Assembly: GCA_965221595.1 (NCBI GenBank)
Contig: OZ244900.1
Coordinates: 2,728,001-2,792,000 of the forward strand
Direction of reading: 5' to 3'
Length of the DNA: 64,000 nt
Origin: JAAXGX01 sp965221595
Lineage (GTDB): Bacteria; Acidobacteriota; Vicinamibacteria; Vicinamibacterales; UBA8438
Shown here: in pieces, positions 49,632 through 58,438 of the stretch
How the letters are laid out: each line of letters opens with the position of its first letter
Numbering within the stretch: position 1 is the first letter of the stretch
The notes under the pieces: generated by a model
Database searches by the model: none
Seen by the model: the letters and a program-made list of their open reading frames with translations, nothing else
Told to the model about the DNA's origin: nothing
Position numbers and translations under genes: made by a program

Positions 49632-51005
49632 CTACGGGCCGGCCTTCTCCGTCGGCGCCTCGGTGCCGCCCGCACGGGCCTCGCCGCCGGGCTGCGGGAA
49701 CACGGCTGACAGGAGCCACAGCAGCCCGGCGATGATCAGCAGCAGCATCGCCCAGCGCATGGCGCTCGCGAGCAGCGCGAGGTCGAACACCGGCAACGCG
49801 AACTGGAACGGGAACTGGCTGAGCTGCGCGGCGCGGTCGCTCATCCAGTGCCAGCTCGTGTGCGCTACGAGGGCCGACAGCAGAATCGTGCCCAGTCTCT
49901 CCGTGACGACGAAGCGGAACAGCAGGCTCAAGGCCGGCACCAGCAGCACGAGCACCAGCAACTGGCCGAGCTCGACGCCCACATTGAACGCGAGCAGCGA
50001 CGTGAGCAGGTGCGAGCCGGCGAACTGCAGCGTCTCGCGCAGCGCGAACGAGAAGCCGAACCCGTGGATGAGGCCGAATCCGAACGTGAGAAGCCAGCGG
50101 CGCTGGAGCTGGACGCCCACGATGTTCTCGAACGCCATGTAGACGATCGACAGGGCGATCATCGTCTCCACGAAGGGCGGGAACCACAGGGCGTCGGGCG
50201 CCAGCTCGAATGCCGAGGCGATGAGCGTCACCGAGTGGGCCACGGTGAACGCCGTCACGATGGCTGCCAGCGGCAGCAGCCGCCGGAACGGGATGACCAG
50301 GCAGGCCAGAAACAGCAGATGGTCGATGCCGTCCAGGATGTGCTCGAAGCCGAGGACGACGAAGCGCAGCGCGGCCTGGTGCCAACGCGGGTCGAGCCGA
50401 ACGAGGCCGGGGTTGCCGGAGTACTCGAAGGCGCGCACGGTGCCGTCCGGGAGCACGAACCGCAGGACCGTGATGGTGCGAATGCCGAGCCGCCCGAGCG
50501 TCGGATCGAGGGAGAACTCGGCCTCGTCCGAGCGGATCGGGTACTCGAACAGCGCGTCGAGCATTGCCTGCTGCCAGAAGATCTCGGTCTCGGGCGGCAG
50601 CGGCGGGCCCGTCACGTGGGCGAGCGCCGCCTCGTAGCTGGCGAACGACCGGTCGGACGGCAGCGAGACGCGCACCGCCCGCAGCTGCTGGCCTGTGAGC
50701 CGACGGTCGTCCTCGTACACCTCCAGCTCGTCGCCGACCCAGACCATCATCGCGTCGCGCAGCATGCTGTCGGCGGCGGCAAGGTCGAGGTAGCCCGGCC
50801 CCCGCTGCGGGAAGATGAAGTCCCGCATGGCGCCGAGCGGCACGCGGACGAGCAGGCGCAGGCGCTCGCCCTGCGGCGCGACGATGGCCTGCACCGTGAC
50901 GTCGCCGGGAATGTCGTGCGCCACCGGGCGGGACGGCGCGGCGAGCAGCAGCCCGGCCACGAGCAGCACCGTCGCGAGCGGTCCGCGCGCAAGGTGTCGC
51001 ACCAT
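49632..51005 (-). CDS. HupE/UreJ-family membrane protein
   Basis: 457 residues, ATG at 51005, three bases after the stop of the upstream phosphatase, so probably translationally coupled. Signal peptide residues 10-28, then an extracytoplasmic domain to about 215 (DVTVQAIVAPQGERLRLLV, LGAMRDFIFPQRG). After that about six membrane helices with HupE_UreJ_2 signatures: VLGFEHILDGIDHLLFLACL, FTVAHSVTLIA, HGFGFSFALRETL and FNVGVELGQLLVL. The conserved HxxDGxDH and HS histidines may bind metal. Related HupE proteins carry nickel or cobalt; this subgroup is uncharacterised. Confidence 0.87.
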   Translation of the reverse strand: MVRHLARGPLATVLLVAGLLLAAPSRPVAHDIPGDVTVQAIVAPQGERLRLLVRVPLGAMRDFIFPQRGPGYLDLAAADSMLRDAMMVWVGDELEVYEDDRRLTGQQLRAVRVSLPSDRSFASYEAALAHVTGPPLPPETEIFWQQAMLDALFEYPIRSDEAEFSLDPTLGRLGIRTITVLRFVLPDGTVRAFEYSGNPGLVRLDPRWHQAALRFVVLGFEHILDGIDHLLFLACLVIPFRRLLPLAAIVTAFTVAHSVTLIASAFELAPDALWFPPFVETMIALSIVYMAFENIVGVQLQRRWLLTFGFGLIHGFGFSFALRETLQFAGSHLLTSLLAFNVGVELGQLLVLVLLVPALSLLFRFVVTERLGTILLSALVAHTSWHWMSDRAAQLSQFPFQFALPVFDLALLASAMRWAMLLLIIAGLLWLLSAVFPQPGGEARAGGTEAPTEKAGP

Positions 51006-51008
51006 GAA

Positions 51009-52286
51009 TCAGGTCGCCTTCATGACAACGAGCGTCCGGTCGTCCTGGCGCGCCACCGACCCGTGGCGGCGGACGTCCCGCATCACCGCGTTGCAGATCT
51101 CCTTGGCGCTCGCCTCGCGCGACTGCTGCAGCACGGCCACGAAGCGATCGACGCCGTACGGCACATCGTCGGCGTCCGCCGTTTCGACGATGCCGTCCGT
51201 GTAGAGCGCCAGCAGGTCGCCGCCGCCCAGGGTCACGCGCCCCTCCACGTAACGCGGCGCATCGAAGAGCCCGAGCGGCACGCCCCCGTCTTCGAGCAGC
51301 TCCACGCCGCCGCCCGCACGCAGCAGGATGGGCGGCAGGTGGCCGGCGTTCGAGTACAGCAGGTGCCGGTCGAGGACATCCGCAAAGGCGAAGAAGAGCG
51401 TGACGAACTTGCCGTCCTCGACCGAGTCGTGAAAGAAGCGGTTGGCGCGGCGCATGATCGCCCGCAATGCCAGCTCGTAGCCCACCAGCGACGCGATCGA
51501 CGCACGCATGGCCGCGGCCAGCAGCGCCGCCGCGATGCCCTTCCCGACCACGTCGGCGATGACCACCCCCCAGCGGTCGTCGCCGATCGGAATGAACTCG
51601 TAGTAGTCGCCCCCGACCTCCAGGGACGTCTCGTGGGCGCCCGCGATGTCGAATCCGGCCAACTCGGGCGTGGTGCGCGGCAGCAGGCCGTCCATGACCT
51701 GGCGCGCCAGGGCCAGCTCGCCGTCGAGCCGGCGCTTGGCCACCATGGCGCGCTGCAGCCGGGCGCTCTCGATCGTGCCGGCCACAGCCAGCCCGTAGGT
51801 GGCGAGCAGCTCCGCCGCCTCGGTGCCGTAGCCTTCCGGGCGATCCGACCACACGTCGAGCGCGCCCAGCACCCGGTTGGTCGCGCTCAGGATGGGCACC
51901 AGGAGGCGCGACCGCGCGCACGGGCGTCCCTCCAACGCCTCCGGTGCGTTGTCGGCCGTGATCTGGATCGGCCGGCCGCTGGCGAGCACCTTGCCGATGA
52001 CGCCCTGGCCGTCGAACGGCGCCTCCAGGCGGGCGACCGGGAAATCGCAGCCGCGCATGAGCGTGTAGCGCAGCGTCTGCCCGCGGCCGTCGACCACGTA
52101 CACGCCCGCGGCGTCCGGATTGACGAGCGCGGTTAGTCCGTCGAGGATGCCTTCGAGAATGTCCTCGGGCTTGCGCAGCGAGGGCAGACGGAACGTGTCG
52201 ACCATGACCCGCGCGGCGCGCACGGCGTCTGTGCTGATCTCCACAGGCGGCGGCGTGGCGGCTGAAGAGCCCGTCCCGGTCGGCAT
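51009..52286 (-). CDS. GAF-domain SpoIIE (PP2C) phosphatase
   Basis: 425 residues from ATG at 52286 (an ATG three codons earlier at 52295 is equally possible). GAF domain about residues 45-180 (ILDGLTALVNPDAAGVYVV, GQGVIGKVLASGRPIQI, LVPILSATNRVLGALDVWS), then the PP2C_SpoIIE domain: VGGDYYEFIPI, VIADVVGKGIAAALLAAA, YSNAGHLPPILL, LALYTDGIVETADA and ARQDDRTLVV with the metal aspartates kept. No membrane helix, so a soluble regulator that dephosphorylates an anti-anti-sigma factor or similar. Operon with the HupE/UreJ-like gene. Confidence 0.92.
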   Translation of the reverse strand: MPTGTGSSAATPPPVEISTDAVRAARVMVDTFRLPSLRKPEDILEGILDGLTALVNPDAAGVYVVDGRGQTLRYTLMRGCDFPVARLEAPFDGQGVIGKVLASGRPIQITADNAPEALEGRPCARSRLLVPILSATNRVLGALDVWSDRPEGYGTEAAELLATYGLAVAGTIESARLQRAMVAKRRLDGELALARQVMDGLLPRTTPELAGFDIAGAHETSLEVGGDYYEFIPIGDDRWGVVIADVVGKGIAAALLAAAMRASIASLVGYELALRAIMRRANRFFHDSVEDGKFVTLFFAFADVLDRHLLYSNAGHLPPILLRAGGGVELLEDGGVPLGLFDAPRYVEGRVTLGGGDLLALYTDGIVETADADDVPYGVDRFVAVLQQSREASAKEICNAVMRDVRRHGSVARQDDRTLVVMKAT

Positions 52287-52350
52287 GCCCACCATTCTAG
52301 CCCGCGACCCGGGCCGGCGCCTGCGTGCTAGACTTGTGGTTTGTATCCGC

Positions 52351-52426
52351 GGTGAGTGTAGCTCAATGGTGGAGCGCCGGACTGTGGCTCCGGAGGCTGG
52401 GGGTTCGAGTCCCCTCACTCACCCCA
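52351..52426 (+). tRNA. tRNA-His (anticodon GTG)
   Basis: 76 bases counting an encoded extra 5' G (position -1) and CCA. Acceptor GTGAGTG pairs perfectly with CACTCAC; G-1 faces C73, the identity element of tRNA-His. The anticodon stem CCGGA/TCCGG encloses CTGTGGC with anticodon GTG, and the T arm is GGGTTCGAGTCCC. A TAGACT hexamer at 52329-52334 may be its -10 element. The phosphodiesterase gene follows closely. Confidence 0.97.
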
Positions 52427-52455
52427 TCGGGCCGGCTCGGACGCCGCGCGCGGTC

Positions 52456-53745
52456 GTGTTGGCCGGCGTCCTGACGGCGCTGCTCGCGGCCTGCGGCCCG
52501 GCCTCCCCCGCCCCGCCGCCTGCGGCGGGCGCTGCCGTCCGCGGCGACGGCCCCGCGGGCGGGGTCAACCGCCCGGCCGTCCGCAGCCGACCGTACGTCG
52601 TGCTCGTCTCCTTCGACGGCTTCCGGCCCGACTACCTGCACCGTTTCGATACGCCGCACTTCGCGCGCCTGGCGGCTCGCGGCGCACGCGCGGAAGGGCT
52701 CGTCACGGTCTTCCCCTCGATGACCTTTCCGGGCCACTACTCCATCGCGACCGGCCTGTATCCGGAGGCGCACGGCATCGTCGCCAATCGCTTCTACGAT
52801 CCGCTGCGCGACGACGAGTTCGACTTCCGCGACGACGACGCCGGGGACGGTTCGTGGTGGGGCGGTGAGCCCATCTGGGTCACCGCCGAGCTGCACGGCC
52901 TGGTGACCGCGGCGTTCTTCTTCCCCGGGACGGAGGCGGACATCGGCGGCGTCCGGCCGAGCCGTTGGCATCCCTACGACGGCAGCGTCCCGAACGCCGA
53001 GCGCACGGAGCAGGTGCTCGCGTGGCTCGCCCTGCCGGACGGGGAGCGCCCACACCTGATTACGCTCTACTTCTCGCTGGTCGACAGCGCGGGCCACGAC
53101 CTCGGCCCCGACGCCGCGGGCATGCACCGGAGCGTCGAGGCGGCCGACCGGCTGCTGGGCCGCCTGCTGGACGGCATCGACGCGCTGCCACACGCCGCCC
53201 GCGTCGCGCTGGTGGTCGTCTCCGACCACGGAATGGCGGTACCCGACCCGGATCGACTGACCGTGCTGCCGGACGTCGCCGACCTCGACGGCGTGCGGCT
53301 CGTGCCCGCCGGCCCGGCGCTGAGCCTGCACGTCGGCGAGCCGGCGCGGAGCCGGGCGCTGCGTGACGAGCTGAACGCGGGACTGGCGCATGCCCGTGCC
53401 TACCTGCGCGAGGAAATCCCCGCGCGGCTGCACGTCCGCGGCAGCCCGCGCATCGGCGACATCCTCGTGATTCCGGACGGGTTCGGGCTGGTGGGCGTGC
53501 GGCGGGTCGTCGAGCGGGTGCGCCTGATGCTGCGCCCCGGCATGCACGGCTGGGACCCGCGGCTGCCCGAGATGCACGGCATCTTTCTGGCGGCCGGTCC
53601 GGGCCTCGAGGCCGGCGTCACGCTCCCGCCGGTCGGGGCGGTGGACGTGTATCCGCTCATCAGCCACCTGCTCGACCTGCCGCCGCACCCCGACGTGGCC
53701 GGCAGCCTGGCCCCGTTCGCGGCGGCCCTGACAGAAGCGGAGTAG
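52456..53745 (+). CDS. Exported type I phosphodiesterase/nucleotide pyrophosphatase (alkaline phosphatase superfamily)
   Basis: 429 residues from GTG at 52456, the first usable start after the tRNA; longer starts fall inside tRNA-His. The N-terminus VLAGVLTALLAAC is a lipoprotein-like signal. The catalytic core follows: Asp54 in VSFDGFRPDY, Thr90 nucleophile in PSMTFPGHYS, SLVDSAGHDLGPDA, VVSDHGMAV with Asp/His zinc ligands, and GMHGWDP..MHGIF. This is the ENPP/NPP family using two zinc ions to hydrolyse phosphodiesters or nucleotide pyrophosphates in the periplasm. Stop is 3 bp before the next gene. Confidence 0.9.
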   Translation: MLAGVLTALLAACGPASPAPPPAAGAAVRGDGPAGGVNRPAVRSRPYVVLVSFDGFRPDYLHRFDTPHFARLAARGARAEGLVTVFPSMTFPGHYSIATGLYPEAHGIVANRFYDPLRDDEFDFRDDDAGDGSWWGGEPIWVTAELHGLVTAAFFFPGTEADIGGVRPSRWHPYDGSVPNAERTEQVLAWLALPDGERPHLITLYFSLVDSAGHDLGPDAAGMHRSVEAADRLLGRLLDGIDALPHAARVALVVVSDHGMAVPDPDRLTVLPDVADLDGVRLVPAGPALSLHVGEPARSRALRDELNAGLAHARAYLREEIPARLHVRGSPRIGDILVIPDGFGLVGVRRVVERVRLMLRPGMHGWDPRLPEMHGIFLAAGPGLEAGVTLPPVGAVDVYPLISHLLDLPPHPDVAGSLAPFAAALTEAE

Positions 53746-53748
53746 CCC

Positions 53749-54612
53749 ATGCCCACGCGCGTGCACGCCGTTCTCGAGCAGGCCGGAACCGCCGTCTTTC
53801 CCGGCGTCTACGACACACTCTCGGCCAAGCTGGCGGAGCGCGCCGGGTTCGAGCTCGCCTTCGTTTCGGGCTACGCCGTATCGGCGACCCACATCGGCGA
53901 GCCGGACCTGGGGCTGCTGACGCAGACGGAGGTCGTCGAGCGCGCCCGCTGCATCTGCCGCAGCGTCGACATCCCGATCATCGTCGACGCCGACACCGGC
54001 TACGGCAATCCGTTGAACGTGATGCGGACGGTCGACGAGCTGATCGCGGCCGGCGCAGCCGGCTGCTTCCTCGAAGACCAGCAGTGGCCGAAGCGGTGCG
54101 GGCACATGCGCGGGAAGCGGGTGGTCGCACGCGCCGAGTACCTCGCCCGGATACGCGCCGCGGTCGACGCCCGAGGCGACCGGGACTTCTTCATCGTGGC
54201 CCGCACGGATGCCATCGCGGACGGCGGGCTCGACGAGGCGCTGGCCCGCGCGGAGGCCGCGCGGGCCGCCGGCGCCGACGCCACGTTCGTCGAGGCGCCG
54301 CGGTCGCCGGAGGAACTGGCGGCAGTCGGCCGGCGGGCGCCGCGGCCGACCGTGGCCAACATGGTGGAACGCGGCCGGACACCGTTGCGGACGCGCGCGG
54401 AGCTGGCGGCGCTCGGCTTCCAGTTGATCCTCTACCCGCTGACGGGCCTGCTGGCCGCCGCGCGCGCGCTGGAGACGGCGTACGGCCGGCTACAGGCAAC
54501 GGGCGGCAGCGCCGAATTCCAGGACGGCCTGTTCGCGTTCGACCGGTTCAACGACCTGCTGGGCGCGGAGGCCAGGCAGGACCTGGCCGATCGCTACCGC
54601 CGCGGGTCGTAG
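53749..54612 (+). CDS. Isocitrate lyase/PEP mutase-family enzyme
   Basis: 287 residues, ATG at 53749. A PEP-mutase/ICL barrel: FPGVYDTLSAKLAERAGFEL, VDADTGYGNPLNVMRTV with the metal aspartates Asp80 and Asp82, ED at 109-110 in CFLEDQQWPKRCGHM, and KRCGH at 115-119, the catalytic flexible-loop signature of carbon-carbon lyases (methylisocitrate/oxaloacetate-type). FIVARTDA and VEAPRSPEE are also family segments. Likely cleaves a 2-methylisocitrate-like or decarboxylates an oxaloacetate-like compound; the exact substrate is open. It lies just before the molybdenum-hydroxylase operon, 30 bp from coxS. Confidence 0.9.
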   Translation: MPTRVHAVLEQAGTAVFPGVYDTLSAKLAERAGFELAFVSGYAVSATHIGEPDLGLLTQTEVVERARCICRSVDIPIIVDADTGYGNPLNVMRTVDELIAAGAAGCFLEDQQWPKRCGHMRGKRVVARAEYLARIRAAVDARGDRDFFIVARTDAIADGGLDEALARAEAARAAGADATFVEAPRSPEELAAVGRRAPRPTVANMVERGRTPLRTRAELAALGFQLILYPLTGLLAAARALETAYGRLQATGGSAEFQDGLFAFDRFNDLLGAEARQDLADRYRRGS

Positions 54613-54614
54613 CA

Positions 54615-54620
54615 TATAAT
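54615..54620 (+). promoter_or_regulatory. Candidate -10 element for the cox-like operon
   Basis: An exact TATAAT right after the stop of the PEP-mutase-family gene and 22 bases before the GTG start of the 2Fe-2S subunit. No good -35 is visible upstream. It would give the operon its own promoter inside a run of same-direction genes. Confidence 0.4.
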
Positions 54621-54642
54621 CCGGTCCCCTGGGAGGTGACGC

Positions 54643-55119
54643 GTGAGAGTCCCCGTCAGCATCACGGTGAACGGCCGCCGGCACGAACACGAGGTCGAGC
54701 CCCGACTGCTGCTGGTCCACTTCATCCGGCTCCTGGCCGAACAGACCGGCACCAAGGTCGGATGCGATACGAGCCAGTGCGGCGCCTGCACCGTGCTCAT
54801 CGACGGCGTGTCGGCCAAGTCCTGCACCATGCTGGCCGTGCAGGCCGACGGGGCCGCAGTGACGACGATCGAGGGGCTGGCGGACGGCGAGCGGCTGCAT
54901 CCGCTCCAGGAGAGCTTCTGGAACCAGCACGGCCTGCAGTGCGGCTTCTGTACGCCCGGCATGATCCTGGCCGCCCACGAGCTGCTGCGGACGAACGCGA
55001 CGCCCAGCGAGGCCGAGATTCGCCACGGGCTCGAGGGCAACCTGTGCCGCTGCACCGGCTACCAGAACATCGTGCGCGCCGTGCAGGACGCCGCGGGCGC
55101 GCCGGCGGACCGCAAGTGA
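54643..55119 (+). CDS. coxS: Molybdenum hydroxylase 2Fe-2S subunit
   Basis: 158 residues from GTG at 54643, preceded by GGGAGG. Two [2Fe-2S] clusters: the plant-type N-terminal set Cys41, Cys46, Cys49, Cys61 (GCDTSQCGACTVLIDG) and the C-terminal set Cys100, Cys103, Cys135, Cys137 (QCGFCTPGMIL, NLCRCTGYQNI). Standard length for CoxS/CutS. Carries electrons from the molybdenum cofactor in the large subunit to FAD in the medium subunit. Cytoplasmic. Confidence 0.95.
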   Translation: MRVPVSITVNGRRHEHEVEPRLLLVHFIRLLAEQTGTKVGCDTSQCGACTVLIDGVSAKSCTMLAVQADGAAVTTIEGLADGERLHPLQESFWNQHGLQCGFCTPGMILAAHELLRTNATPSEAEIRHGLEGNLCRCTGYQNIVRAVQDAAGAPADRK

Positions 55120-55132
55120 CGGAGACACAGCG

Positions 55133-57511
55133 ATGAGCAGCAGAATCTTCGGCTCCGGAATCCGCCGCCGCGAGGATCCACGCCTCATTACGGGCAGTGC
55201 CACATATACCGGCGACATCAGGCTGCCCGGCATGGCCCATGCCGCGATGCTCCGCAGCAGCCACGCGCACGCGCGCATTACGCGCATCGACACGAGCGCA
55301 GCCGCCGCGGCACCCGGCGTGGTCGCCGTCTACACCGGTTCCGACACCGAGGGCGCCCTGCAACCCATGCCGTGTGCCTGGCTGCTGCCCGACTCCGGCC
55401 TCAGAATTGCCCCCTATCCGTGCATCGCCAAGGACATCGTCCGCTACACCGGCGACATCGTGGCGGTGGTGGTGGCCGAGCGGCTGCACGAGGCGCACGA
55501 CGCCCTGGAGCTGATCGAGGTGGACTACGAGCCGCTCCCCGCCGTCACCGACCCCGAGCAGGCGGCTGGCGCGGACGCGCCGCAGCTCCATGCCAGCGAC
55601 ATCAACGGGGAGGCCATCGAGGGGAACCAGGCGTTCCACTGGACGGTGGCCGGCGGCGACGTCGACGCGGCGTTCGCTGCCGCCGAGGCCGACGGCGTCA
55701 TCATCAAGGAACGCATCCTCCAGCAGCGGCTCATTCCGAACGCCATGGAGACGCGCGGCGCGGTGGCCCAGTACAACCGCGCCAGCGGCGAGCTGACCCT
55801 CTGGAACACGACCCAGAACCCGCACATCGTCCGCTTCCTGTGTTCGGTCGTCACCGGCGTGCCGGAGGACCGGCTGCGCGTCATCGCGCCCGAGGTGGGC
55901 GGCGGCTTCGGAAGCAAGATTGCCGCCTACCCCGCGGACTTCGTCACGGTCTTCTGCTCGAAGATGCTGGGGCGCCCCGTCAGTTGGACGGAGACCCGCA
56001 GCGAGAACTACCAGGCCACGACGCACGGCCGCGACCACGTCCAGGACGTCGAGCTGGCGGCCACGAAGGACGGCCGGATCACCGGGCTGCGATGCACCGT
56101 CCGCGCGGGGATGGGCGCCTACCTGTCCACCGCCGCCCCCGGCATCCCGACCATCCTGCACGGGCTGATGCTGTCGGGCTGCTACACCATTCCGGCCCTC
56201 AAGGAGGACGTCTTCGGCATCTATACCAACGGCGTCCCGGTGGAGGCGTACCGCGGCGCCGGCCGGCCCGAAGCCACGTTCATGCTCGAGCGGCTCATCG
56301 ACATGCTCGCGCACAAGCTGGAGATGGACCCGGCCGACGTCCGCCGCAAGAACTTCATCCCGAAGTTCGACGACGGGCACGAGGTCGTCACGACGCTCAA
56401 CTACGACAGCGGCGACTACCCGGGCGCGCTCGAGAAACTGCTCACGCACACCGGCTACGCGGCGCTGCGCGAGAAGCAGAAGGCGGGTCCGGCGAACGGC
56501 CGCTATCTCGGTCTGGGCCTCTCGTCCTACGTCGAGATCTGCGGCCTCGGACCGTCCCAGGTGGCCGGGGCGATCGGCTTCCAGGGGGGGCTGTGGGAGA
56601 GCGCCATCGTGCGCGTCCACCCCACCGGCAAGGTCCACGTCTTCATCGGCGCCTCGCCGCACGGTCAGGGCGAGGAGACGACCTTCGCCCAGATCGTCGC
56701 CAGCGAGATCGGGGTCGACGCGGGCGATGTGAAGATCGTCCACGGGGACACCGATGCGACGCCGATGGGCTGGGGCACCTACGGCAGCCGCACGACCGCG
56801 GTCGGCGGGGCGGCGCTGGCGGTGGCGGTCCGCAAGATCCGCGACAAGGCCAAGGTGCTGGCAGCACACCTGCTCGAAGCGTCCGTCGAGGACATGGAGT
56901 ACGCGGACGGCAGGTTCTTCGTCAAGGGCTCGCCCGACAAGGCGAAGACCATCCAGGACATCGCCCTGATGGCGAACGTGGCCTGGGACCTGCCGGAGGG
57001 GATGGAGGCCGGCCTGGAGGCATCGACCTTCTACGATCCGCCGAACTTCGTCTTCCCCTACGGTGCGCACCTCGCGGTCGTCGAGGTGGATGCCACCACC
57101 GGACACGTCGAGCTGACCGGCTACACGGCGCTCGACGACTGCGGGCCGCAGATCAACCCCACGATCGTGGAGGGCCAGGTGCACGGCGGCGTCGTGCAGG
57201 GCATCGGCCAGGCGCTGTGGGAGGGCGCGGCCTACGACGAGAGCGGGCAGCTCGTCACCGGCTCGCTGCTCGACTACGCCCTGCCGCGCGCCGACCGGCT
57301 GCCGCCGATTGACGTCATCTCGACGGTGACCCCGTCGCCGCACCATCCGCTCGGCGTGAAGGGCATCGGCGAGGCCGGCACCATCGCCTCGACCGCCGCC
57401 GTCTACAACGCCGTCATGGACGCGCTCAGGCCGCTGGGCGTGACCCGCATCGACATGCCGTTCACGCCCGAGCGGGTCTGGCGCGCCATCCAGGAAGCGA
57501 AGGGGAACTGA
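55133..57511 (+). CDS. coxL: Molybdenum hydroxylase large subunit (CoxL-like, form II-type)
   Basis: 792 residues, ATG at 55133 after GGAG. Xanthine-oxidase-family molybdenum domain: GSGIRRREDPRLITG, GGGFGSKIAAYP, and GIGEAG with the catalytic Glu at 747. The active-site loop at residues 372-378 reads AYRGAGR, the form II / generic hydroxylase sequence, not the AYRCSFR of true CO dehydrogenases with the Cys that binds copper. So a CO-oxidising role is unlikely; an aldehyde, purine or other heterocycle is more probable. Gene order S-L-M differs from the coxMSL order of true CO dehydrogenases. Confidence 0.93.
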   Translation: MSSRIFGSGIRRREDPRLITGSATYTGDIRLPGMAHAAMLRSSHAHARITRIDTSAAAAAPGVVAVYTGSDTEGALQPMPCAWLLPDSGLRIAPYPCIAKDIVRYTGDIVAVVVAERLHEAHDALELIEVDYEPLPAVTDPEQAAGADAPQLHASDINGEAIEGNQAFHWTVAGGDVDAAFAAAEADGVIIKERILQQRLIPNAMETRGAVAQYNRASGELTLWNTTQNPHIVRFLCSVVTGVPEDRLRVIAPEVGGGFGSKIAAYPADFVTVFCSKMLGRPVSWTETRSENYQATTHGRDHVQDVELAATKDGRITGLRCTVRAGMGAYLSTAAPGIPTILHGLMLSGCYTIPALKEDVFGIYTNGVPVEAYRGAGRPEATFMLERLIDMLAHKLEMDPADVRRKNFIPKFDDGHEVVTTLNYDSGDYPGALEKLLTHTGYAALREKQKAGPANGRYLGLGLSSYVEICGLGPSQVAGAIGFQGGLWESAIVRVHPTGKVHVFIGASPHGQGEETTFAQIVASEIGVDAGDVKIVHGDTDATPMGWGTYGSRTTAVGGAALAVAVRKIRDKAKVLAAHLLEASVEDMEYADGRFFVKGSPDKAKTIQDIALMANVAWDLPEGMEAGLEASTFYDPPNFVFPYGAHLAVVEVDATTGHVELTGYTALDDCGPQINPTIVEGQVHGGVVQGIGQALWEGAAYDESGQLVTGSLLDYALPRADRLPPIDVISTVTPSPHHPLGVKGIGEAGTIASTAAVYNAVMDALRPLGVTRIDMPFTPERVWRAIQEAKGN

Positions 57512-57514
57512 CCC

Positions 57515-58426
57515 ATGTTTGCTGCCGACTTCGACTACTACCGGGCCGACTCGGTGGCCGCCGCCGGCCGCCTGCTCGCCGAGCATCCGGGTGCGAAGCT
57601 GCTCGCCGGCGGACACAGCCTGATCCCGCTGCTCAAGCTCCGACTCGCCGCGCCGGCGGCGGTCATCGACATCGGCCGCATCGCCGAGCTGCGGGGCATC
57701 TCGGTCGACGGCGGCACGCTGCGTATCGGGGCGCTGACGACCCATGCCGAGATTGCCGCCTCGGCCGACGTGCAGCAGCATGCCCGGGCGCTGGCCGAGG
57801 CGGCCGGCCAGATCGGCGATCCCGCCGTCCGCAACCGCGGCACCGTCGGCGGCAACCTCGCGCACGCCGACCCGGCATCCGACCTCCCCACGGTGCTGCA
57901 GGCGCTCGGCGCGACGCTGGACATCGCCGGTCCGCACGGTTCCCGGCCGGTCGGCATCGACGGGTTCTTCCGGGGCGTGATGACGACCGCGCTCGCGGCG
58001 GACGACCTGCTGACGGCCATCCGTATCCCAACCGCCGGCCAGTCACAGGGCTCGGCCTACGTCAAGTTTCCGCACCCCGCCTCGCGCTACGCGGTCATCG
58101 GGGTGGCCGCCTCGCTCACCACCGGCGCCGGCGGCGGCTGGCGGGCGGTCCTCACACCGGGCGCGACTCGCGAGAACGTCTGCTCCGGCGCAGCCGTCGC
58201 CATCGGCGGGCTGGTGCCCACACCGCTGCGCTGCGCCGCGGTCGAGGAGGCCCTGACCGGGAAGCCGGTCTCCGACGCGGCCATCGCGGAGGCGGCCGCA
58301 GCCGTCCACGGTGACCTCGGCGACGATCTGCTCGGCGACGTTTTCGCCTCGGCGGACTACCGCAAGGCGATCGCGCCCGTCTACGTCCGCCGCGCCCTCG
58401 CGGCCGCCGCCGAGCGGGCCGGATAG
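57515..58426 (+). CDS. coxM: Molybdenum hydroxylase FAD-binding medium subunit
   Basis: 303 residues, ATG at 57515, 3 bp after the large subunit. FAD-binding motifs AGGHS at 31-35 and TVGGN at 110-114 (RGTVGGNLAHADPASDLP) are intact, and the C-terminal half is the CO-dehydrogenase flavoprotein C domain (IGVAASL, LTPGATRENV, DYRKAIAPVYVRRAL). Completes the LMS hydroxylase and passes electrons to the quinone pool or another carrier. Length typical for CoxM/CutM. Confidence 0.93.
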   Translation: MFAADFDYYRADSVAAAGRLLAEHPGAKLLAGGHSLIPLLKLRLAAPAAVIDIGRIAELRGISVDGGTLRIGALTTHAEIAASADVQQHARALAEAAGQIGDPAVRNRGTVGGNLAHADPASDLPTVLQALGATLDIAGPHGSRPVGIDGFFRGVMTTALAADDLLTAIRIPTAGQSQGSAYVKFPHPASRYAVIGVAASLTTGAGGGWRAVLTPGATRENVCSGAAVAIGGLVPTPLRCAAVEEALTGKPVSDAAIAEAAAAVHGDLGDDLLGDVFASADYRKAIAPVYVRRALAAAAERAG

Positions 58427-58438
58427 CCGGGCTCGCGG

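Noticed and set aside
52120..52455. N-terminal extension of the phosphodiesterase through tRNA-His
   Set aside because: The extended frame runs through the tRNA-His gene and yields the well-known artefact MVERRTVAPEAGG; the GTG at 52456 is used instead.
55133..57511. Calling the enzyme a CO dehydrogenase
   Set aside because: The active-site loop is AYRGAGR and lacks the copper-binding Cys of true CO dehydrogenases.
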